Source: Clostridia bacterium (GTDB lineage: Bacteria > Aerophobota > Aerophobia > Aerophobales > AE-B3A). From it: 10,652 bases of DNA. The notes beneath the pieces were generated by a model. It saw nothing but the letters and a program-made list of their open reading frames with translations, searched no databases and was not told where the DNA came from. The DNA lies in assembly GCA_009618505.1 (NCBI GenBank), contig WJOQ01000349.1:1-10652 (forward strand), in the 5' to 3' direction. The first letter of the stretch is position 1; the number at the start of each line of letters is the position of its first letter. Position numbers and translations under genes: made by a program. This document shows positions 6,979-10,652 of this stretch, piece after piece.

Positions 6979-7875
6979 TCAAGCCTTTGGTTTAATAAAT
7001 TTGGTAGTGATATAGGTAAGGAAAAGGATGATCAGGAGTAAAATGACTCCCATAGCACTAGCATATCCAAAACGCATGTAATAGAAAGCTGTTTTATAAA
7101 TGTATAGCCCTGGAACCTCGGTAACACTACCAGGTCCACCTTGAGTCATAACAAAAAAAAGAGCAAAAGCGCGCATATTACCCATGATGATTAAAATAAT
7201 ACAAAGTCTAATTGCTCCCATAACCATAGGTATATCCATATGAAAAATCCGCTTCCAGATAGAAGCACCATCGAGCCTTGAAGCTTCGAGAACCGAGGTG
7301 GGAATATCCTGGAGTTTTGATATGAGGATTAAAAAATTGAGGCTAGAAACATAGGGAAAAAATATAAGAAGTAAGCACCAGAGAGCGGTTCCATGCTCCC
7401 CCAACCAGGCATGAGTAAGTTCTTCCCATCCAATCCCAATCAAAAAATTGTTTAAAATACCGATTTGGGGATTAAAGAAAAATTTCCAGTAAAGAAAAGT
7501 TACCATAAACGGAACCACCATAGGGATAACATAGGCCACCTTCCATATATATCGTCCCCGCTCAGTTCTCAAATTAAAGACAAGTTCAGCCCCCACAAAA
7601 GCCAGGGGAATTACCAGTAATATTCTTCCTGCTGTATATTTAAGAATATTTACCATAGAGACCCAGAAAATCTCATCCTTAAAAATATCCATATAATTAG
7701 CCAGACCTACAAATCTGCTCGTTATCCCTGGCCTCCAGAAAAAAAATGAATAGTAAACAGCGGAAATCACGGCATAATAACGAAAAATTATCAGTAAAGC
7801 GAATATTGGTATCAAAAATAAGTAAGGGGTGAGGATAATTTTCTTCCTGTGTAATTTTCTTGCTCCCATCTCCAT
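6979..7875 (-). CDS. CUT1 carbohydrate ABC transporter permease, MalF type
   Basis: A 298-residue inner-membrane permease. It opens with basic residues and a first helix at 13-31 (ILTPYLFLIPIFALLIIF), then YYSFFFWRPG and FVGLANYMDIF, the typical periplasmic loop of the short MalF type. The EAA loop is EASRLDGASIWKRIFHMDIP (197-216), and MTQGGPGSVTE (243-253) is the conserved GGP segment near the C-terminus. The start ATG 7875 has AAGGAG six bases upstream. It lies 109 bases after the stop of the solute-binding protein gene, and the gap contains a terminator-like hairpin that may lower permease expression relative to the binding protein. It is coupled to the MalG-type partner ten bases downstream. 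Confidence 0.93.
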   Translation of the reverse strand: MEMGARKLHRKKIILTPYLFLIPIFALLIIFRYYAVISAVYYSFFFWRPGITSRFVGLANYMDIFKDEIFWVSMVNILKYTAGRILLVIPLAFVGAELVFNLRTERGRYIWKVAYVIPMVVPFMVTFLYWKFFFNPQIGILNNFLIGIGWEELTHAWLGEHGTALWCLLLIFFPYVSSLNFLILISKLQDIPTSVLEASRLDGASIWKRIFHMDIPMVMGAIRLCIILIIMGNMRAFALFFVMTQGGPGSVTEVPGLYIYKTAFYYMRFGYASAMGVILLLIILFLTYITTKFIKPKA

Positions 7876-7898
7876 AACTTGCTCCTTGAAAAATTAGA

Positions 7899-7918
7899 CA
7901 AGCCCCGCTCCGGACTTG
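7899..7918 (-). promoter_or_regulatory. Second hairpin just upstream of the MalF-type permease
   Basis: On the minus strand, CAAGTCC-GGAGCG-GGGCTTG forms a 7-bp stem (one G-U pair) with a six-base loop. It is GC-rich in an AT-rich gap and lies 11 bases before the permease AAGGAG site. It could be a 5' stabiliser of a processed permease transcript or part of the attenuation structure. The sequence following it has only a weak T-run, so it is not called a terminator. Confidence 0.4.
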
Positions 7919-7930
7919 ACGAGCTACTAT

Positions 7931-7968
7931 AAAAAATTGCCCCTCAGGCATTAATGTCTAAGGGGCAA
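7931..7968 (-). terminator. Intercistronic terminator/attenuator after the binding-protein gene
   Basis: In the minus-strand transcript, TTGCCCCTTAGACATT pairs with AATGCCTGAGGGGCAA. This gives a nearly continuous long stem (one G-U pair, one A-C mismatch) over a very small ATTA loop, and it is followed directly by six T residues. It begins 16 bases after the stop codon of the solute-binding protein. This is a strong intrinsic terminator by structure. Because the permease genes follow on the same strand without an obvious new promoter, it probably acts as a partial terminator, a common way to make more binding protein than permease. Confidence 0.8.
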
Positions 7969-7984
7969 AACTAAATATTCACCT

Positions 7985-9445
7985 TTACTTACACCATTCC
8001 CATTTGTGCTCGCCTGCCAACACTTTTACAGCATCATCTAGAATTTTTTGGAATTTCGTTTGAGCCTCTTTTACACTAATCTGACCACCTATGTAATCCT
8101 GCGTGACCCTAAGCCACTCATCACCTGCCTTTGGACCTAAACGAGTGGTGTAATCTTGAAATAGACGCGTCTTATATCCGAACACAGGCATAAAGGGAGC
8201 CAGCTCTGGATTGATTTTAGCTCCTTGTATTTTGGTCAGAGCCGGGAAGGCATAAGCCGCCCTACCAAAGTGATCTGCTGTAGTCCAGAACTTGAGAAAA
8301 TCTATACATTCCTCTACTATCCCCTTGTCCTCAGCTACTGTGGTGATTCCGAAGCCATCATTAGGAGGAGCACCACCTGTTATGTATATTTCTCCGGTGG
8401 CATATTCACTTATCTCTTTTGTTACTGCGGGTACCTGCACCACACCAAAATCACATACCCCAGCTGCTGCCTCTTTGATAGGTGTCAGACTAAATAGCCC
8501 GTAATAACCAAGAAGAATCTTTTCCATGCCGAAAAGAGAGTAGGCCTCATCTCTGCTCAAAGTAGCATACCCTGCCACCCAGGTCTCTGACAAGTCTTTT
8601 ATCACTTTTAGATACTCCGCAAATCTGGGGTCTAAGGCGTTGAACTTTTTATCATAAATAGCTTTTGCCAGTTCCTCAGGGCCTAATATTCTCCAGGTTT
8701 TCCATGCGCCAGCGTAATTTTCAGAAATCTCTGGCAAAAGCATATCTTCTCCTCTATCGGCGAAGAAAGCGGTCAAGACAACACTCTCTATCCATCTATA
8801 GGATGAGCCAGAAGACATGTATATACCGACTCCGTTCCCTGCATTTTTCAATTTTCTACCAGTGTTAAGAAAATCTGTCCAGGTCGGCCAATCGACAGTT
8901 AACCCCATTTCCTTGAATTTATCCTTATTGTAATAGAGGGTACAGCCACCGACCATTGTCAATGGTATTTCATATAGATGACCGTCGGGGTGTTTTACGC
9001 CTTCCCACATCCATTGAGGAAGGATATCGGCCCACACATCATGGCCCAGATATCCCTTGGGTATATAGGGATTTTCCTCCTTTAGATATTCATCCAGACG
9101 AACCCACCATCCTTTTTGCATCATCCTCTGTGCACGAAGATTATAGACAAACTCAGGAGCATCCCTTACGGCCATTTTGGTGGTAAACCAGGTGTAAAAA
9201 TCTCCAATGGGCATGTAATCTCCCACTATCAGAGTAACATTAGGGTGGAGCCTCATATACTCATTCATTATCTCCTCTGTTACTGCGGCTACTTCTGCTC
9301 TGGTTTCAGGATGATACCATTCGTCAGTCTGCATGCGGATAGTAATTTTTTCTTCCCCCGCTGCTGCTTGGATGAAAACAGCAGTTACACATAGTGACAT
9401 TACTAACAAACTTGCTAAAACACAAGTTATTTTTTTCCTTTTCAT
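7985..9445 (-). CDS. CUT1 extracellular solute-binding protein
   Basis: A 486-residue family 1 sugar-binding protein for the ABC importer whose permeases follow. ATG 9445 is chosen because AAAGGAG lies eight bases upstream; the frame is open to a TTG at 9478, but that would put the ribosome site inside the gene. The N-terminus MKRKK plus a hydrophobic stretch (6-25) and IQAAAGEE is a classical signal peptide, probably cut after Ala27-Ala29. The cysteines in it are not in a lipobox, so a lipoprotein is not supported. The mature protein begins with a strand (ITIRMQTDEW) and contains LYEIPLTMVGGCTLYYNKDK and FKEMGLTVDWPTWTDFLNTG, the characteristic hinge-region motifs of SBP_bac_1 proteins, and it ends HKWEWCK. 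The downstream GH51 gene suggests an arabinose-containing oligosaccharide ligand, which is inference. Confidence 0.93.
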   Translation of the reverse strand: MKRKKITCVLASLLVMSLCVTAVFIQAAAGEEKITIRMQTDEWYHPETRAEVAAVTEEIMNEYMRLHPNVTLIVGDYMPIGDFYTWFTTKMAVRDAPEFVYNLRAQRMMQKGWWVRLDEYLKEENPYIPKGYLGHDVWADILPQWMWEGVKHPDGHLYEIPLTMVGGCTLYYNKDKFKEMGLTVDWPTWTDFLNTGRKLKNAGNGVGIYMSSGSSYRWIESVVLTAFFADRGEDMLLPEISENYAGAWKTWRILGPEELAKAIYDKKFNALDPRFAEYLKVIKDLSETWVAGYATLSRDEAYSLFGMEKILLGYYGLFSLTPIKEAAAGVCDFGVVQVPAVTKEISEYATGEIYITGGAPPNDGFGITTVAEDKGIVEECIDFLKFWTTADHFGRAAYAFPALTKIQGAKINPELAPFMPVFGYKTRLFQDYTTRLGPKAGDEWLRVTQDYIGGQISVKEAQTKFQKILDDAVKVLAGEHKWEWCK

Positions 9446-9498
9446 TTTTTTTATCTCCTTTAACTTATTTTGTTTCAATCTTTTATAAAATCTCCCAA

Positions 9499-9604
9499 TC
9501 TCAAAGAATTGTAGCTAAGTAGTATCATCACCTCTCTTTCCGCTACTAAGATTTTTTCTTTGATAATTAGGAGTTACGTTTATCCTCCGTTTAATTCTTT
9601 GAGA
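9499..9604. repeat. 12-bp inverted repeat flanking an 82-base spacer
   Basis: TCTCAAAGAATT at 9499-9510 is the exact reverse complement of AATTCTTTGAGA at 9593-9604. Mismatches bound both ends, so the match is exactly 12 bp. The right arm overlaps the palindrome GAGAAGCTTCTC (9601-9612). The arrangement could be a paired operator, the ends of a tiny non-autonomous element, or chance in AT-rich DNA. No flanking target duplication was identified. Confidence 0.45.
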
Positions 9605-9645
9605 AGCTTCTCTAAATATTCTTTCTCTTCTTGGAAAACCCTCAT
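9580..9645 (-). CDS. Possible very small ORF, 21 aa
   Basis: From ATG 9645 to TAA at 9580 the frame encodes MRVFQEEKEYLEKLLKELNG plus a final Gly. This is a strongly amphipathic, charged helical peptide whose composition looks like real coding sequence. The frame is closed by TAG 15 bases upstream, and the only ribosome-site candidate (AGGA) is too close to the ATG. It may be a leader peptide of the sugar operon or the surviving end of a lost gene. Confidence 0.25.
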   Translation of the reverse strand: MRVFQEEKEYLEKLLKELNGG

Positions 9646-9716
9646 TTTCCTAAGCTAATGGGCCTATTTATTTGCCTCTCATCTCCCCTGGTCCTATTTT
9701 TAGCTTCTTAATCTTA

Positions 9717-9881
9717 TTATAAATTACCTAATTTTTTCTGAGGTAGCAATCCACCAATCCTTCCCACCTGCCTAATTATATCCTCAAGCCTATCCTGCTG
9801 TTTACTGTCAAATGAAGCTCGCAAAATGACAGCCAGGGCATTCCTTATTTCGGCTGTTTTCTCGTTATTTATGTAGGCCAT
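9717..9881 (-). CDS. Small unknown protein, 54 aa, overlapping the DUF6166 gene
   Basis: ATG 9881 lies inside the last codons of the DUF6166-like gene, giving a 17-base overlap in another frame. AAGGA lies seven bases before it. The product begins MAYINNEKTAEIRNALAVIL, continues RASFDSKQQDRLEDIIRQVG and ends LLPQKKLGNL. It is predicted helical and soluble, with no signal peptide or membrane segment. The overlap and ribosome site argue that it is a real, translationally coupled partner of the gene upstream. I recognise no family. Small genes paired like this often come from phage or plasmid accessory modules, but nothing in the sequence reveals a function. Confidence 0.6.
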   Translation of the reverse strand: MAYINNEKTAEIRNALAVILRASFDSKQQDRLEDIIRQVGRIGGLLPQKKLGNL

Positions 9882-10221
9882 TCAAAGATCCTTCCCTTAG
9901 CCCTCCGTATTTCTTTTCCAAGGATTCTGGTAGCAACCAAGCCTTTATTTCCTTTTCTGTAATCTCAAAAGAGTTTCCCCAACCAGCTACGAATTGCTGT
10001 TTGAACTCTTGATAGAAAGCCTCTGCTACACTTTTACCCATACAGTCCGTTAGAATTGACAATGCTGTATCTGCTGGTCCCGACCCAGAATATCCCCAAT
10101 TAAACCCATCAGGGGAATGTCGAACTATATGTGGCAGGGGATAGCCTTCGTGTTGCTTATCAACCATAATGACTTGACCACCAACTCCTCCATCAACTAA
10201 CTTGCCTCTGTATGTTTTCAT
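9865..10221 (-). CDS. DUF6166-like small protein
   Basis: A 118-residue soluble protein starting at ATG 10221 with GGGAGGT nine bases upstream. Its central segment, GYPLPHIVRHSPDGFNWGYS then GSGPADTALSIL, is the signature of the DUF6166 family (SPDGFxWGYxGSGPADLAxSIL), followed by a helical half containing EAFYQEFKQQFV. The biochemical role of this family is not known; members are often found in phage, plasmid and integrated-element regions. Length fits the family, and the gene looks intact. Its start overlaps the end of the upstream 10193-10564 frame by 29 bases, and its end overlaps the 54-residue ORF, so the three may form one small transcription unit. Family assignment rests on recalled motif similarity. 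Confidence 0.72.
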   Translation of the reverse strand: MKTYRGKLVDGGVGGQVIMVDKQHEGYPLPHIVRHSPDGFNWGYSGSGPADTALSILTDCMGKSVAEAFYQEFKQQFVAGWGNSFEITEKEIKAWLLPESLEKKYGGLREGSLNGLHK

Positions 10222-10425
10222 TGCTTTTTACCTCCCTCAGCCCCGCCTTGGTAAGACTTTGTTGATACATTTTTTTTGAACGTTCAGTTCCATATACAGG
10301 ATTGCCCTCTTTATCAATAAAAAACGACAGGGGTAGTAAATCTTTCCATCCTGCTAATTCTCTTATAGTTGGTAAGTCTATGTTACCAATAAAGCTCCCG
10401 TGTGGACCAAGCTGGTGCCAAATAA

Positions 10426-10450
10426 TCCTTTGCTCCCTCCGAGCAAAGGA
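10426..10450. repeat. Perfect 10-bp hairpin
   Basis: TCCTTTGCTC and GAGCAAAGGA form an uninterrupted 10-bp inverted repeat around a five-base centre (CCTCC on the plus strand, GGAGG on the minus strand). Neither side is followed by a useful T-run, so it is not an intrinsic terminator. On the minus-strand RNA a GGAGG would be displayed in the loop. It lies next to a second GC-rich inverted repeat. Confidence 0.6.
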
Positions 10451-10451
10451 G

Positions 10452-10497
10452 CCTGCGGACCAGACCGTCAGGGCACGGGATTGTCCGCGGACGCAGG
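10452..10497. repeat. GC-rich nested inverted repeat
   Basis: CCTGCGGAC (10452-10460) pairs with GTCC...GCAGG (10483-10497), interrupted by a six-base insert GCGGAC that also creates the perfect palindrome GTCCGCGGAC (10483-10492). Inside the loop, CCGT (10465-10468) can pair with ACGG (10475-10478). The composition is far more GC-rich than anything else in the window. It may be a dispersed palindromic repeat, a recombination site or a structured RNA. None of these can be chosen from this copy alone. Confidence 0.5.
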
Positions 10498-10540
10498 ATG
10501 ATATTCTCCCTGATATTCCCATAGACTCCTTTGCAAAGTA

Positions 10541-10584
10541 ATAAAAAAAGGACAGGCAACACATAAAAGCATTACCTATCCTTT
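10541..10584 (-). terminator. Rho-independent terminator of an upstream gene
   Basis: On the minus strand, AAAGGATAGGTAA pairs with TTGCCTGTCCTTT over 13 positions (two G-U pairs) around a 12-base loop, followed by an uninterrupted T-run and TATTA. It ends transcription entering from beyond the right edge. A frame running in from the edge ends with RLKFNW and TAA at 10632-10634, about 50 bases before the stem, and could be the tail of that upstream gene, though six codons cannot prove it. The terminator separates that gene from the accessory genes to its left. Confidence 0.75.
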
Positions 10585-10652
10585 GAAGTTTACCTTTTTG
10601 GGGGAAGAGATCTAACTTAATTTTTCTCTCCTTACCAGTTAAATTTTAGCCT

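Larger units (their letters stand above)
9446..9716 (-). promoter_or_regulatory. Leader/promoter region of the binding-protein operon
   Basis: This stretch of about 270 bases separates the 54-residue ORF from the solute-binding protein gene and should hold the operon promoter. A TATAAT lies at 9716-9721 on the minus strand, but no good -35 box sits 16-18 bases before it. TTTATAAAA near 9481-9489 is another weak -10 candidate, also without a clear -35. A 12-bp palindrome GAGAAGCTTCTC (9601-9612) is the most operator-like sequence seen. A possible 21-codon ORF and a 12-bp inverted repeat are listed separately. No riboswitch-like fold was recognised. Confidence 0.35.
10193..10564 (-). pseudogene. 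Mosaic or degraded ORF with integrase-like segments
   Basis: A 123-codon open frame whose only upstream ATG (10564) lies inside a terminator stem; a second ATG at 10522 has AAAGGAG only three bases before it. The N-terminal half covers a GC-rich, palindrome-filled stretch and does not look like normal protein. The C-terminal half does. IDLPTIRELAGWKDL resembles the helix before the catalytic Tyr region of tyrosine recombinases, and FFIDKEGNPVYGTERSKKMY with QQSLTKAGL resembles a segment that normally lies before the HxLRH box of the same proteins. Here the two are in reversed order, with no HxLRH box between them and no tyrosine motif. It could be a rearranged integrase relic or an unrelated small gene read with a false N-terminus. 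Confidence 0.35.

Noticed and set aside
7697..7951. 84-codon minus-strand frame overlapping the MalF-type permease start
   Set aside because: It spans the terminator hairpin and overlaps a certain permease in another frame; the peptide has no family resemblance.
9389..9445. Lipoprotein signal in the binding protein
   Set aside because: The Cys in VMSLCVTA is preceded by Leu, not Gly/Ala/Ser, and an ordinary A-x-A cleavage site follows.
9446..9478. TTG start giving an 11-residue longer binding protein
   Set aside because: The extension encodes the Shine-Dalgarno AAAGGAG itself and would displace the signal peptide from the N-terminus.
9805..9812. TTGACA-like -35 box within the 54-aa ORF (minus strand)
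   Set aside because: No -10 box lies 16-18 bases downstream.
10426..10497. Integron attC-type site
   Set aside because: The inverted repeats lack the RYYYAAC and GTTRRRY core sites.
10302..10541. 79-codon plus-strand frame across the GC-rich region
   Set aside because: No ribosome site or protein motif; it is kept open by the palindromic, GC-rich sequence shared with the minus-strand frame.
1..10652. CRISPR array, tRNA or rRNA genes
   Set aside because: No regularly spaced direct repeats and no tRNA cloverleaf or rRNA-like stretches were seen in either strand by eye.

Overview
The window looks like a stretch of an AT-rich bacterial chromosome. Almost every real gene lies on the minus strand, so it reads from high to low coordinates. 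Purine-rich Shine-Dalgarno sequences of the GGAGGT/AAGGAG type precede nearly all genes. Gene content suggests an anaerobic, saccharolytic, possibly uncultured bacterium (Firmicutes-, Atribacterota- or Aerophobota-like). That taxonomic guess is inference, because there is no rRNA or marker gene here.

The right end (about 9580-10652) looks like accessory DNA. It holds a strong minus-strand terminator (10541-10584), a GC-rich stretch with nested inverted repeats (10426-10497) inside a degenerate-looking ORF (10193-10564), a DUF6166-type small protein (9865-10221), an overlapping 54-residue unknown protein (9717-9881) and a possible 21-codon ORF (9580-9645). A 12-bp inverted repeat flanks 9499-9604, in the leader of the next gene.

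The centre (363-9445) is one long co-directional sugar-use cluster. In transcription order it has a secreted CUT1 solute-binding protein (7985-9445), an intercistronic terminator/attenuator hairpin, two MalF/MalG-type permeases, a cytoplasmic GH51 alpha-L-arabinofuranosidase, a cytoplasmic type I phosphodiesterase/alkaline-phosphatase-superfamily enzyme, a 45-residue unknown ORF, a glucosamine-6-phosphate deaminase-like NagB and an N-acetylglucosamine-6-phosphate deacetylase-like NagA. No transporter ATPase, sugar kinase or PTS gene is present.

A coherent reading is that a glycan fragment is imported intact and trimmed by the arabinofuranosidase. A phosphodiester may then be opened by the phosphodiesterase, and the resulting amino-sugar phosphate passed to NagA and NagB and on to glycolysis. 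The order of steps and the substrate are inference. NagB and NagA both depart from the textbook residues in substrate-binding or catalytic motifs, so the true amino sugar could differ from GlcNAc-6-P.

At the left end, a short degraded gene remnant (163-373), perhaps from a nucleoside hydrolase, separates nagA from the first 31 codons of a peptide-type (DppD/OppD) ABC ATPase that runs off the window at position 1.
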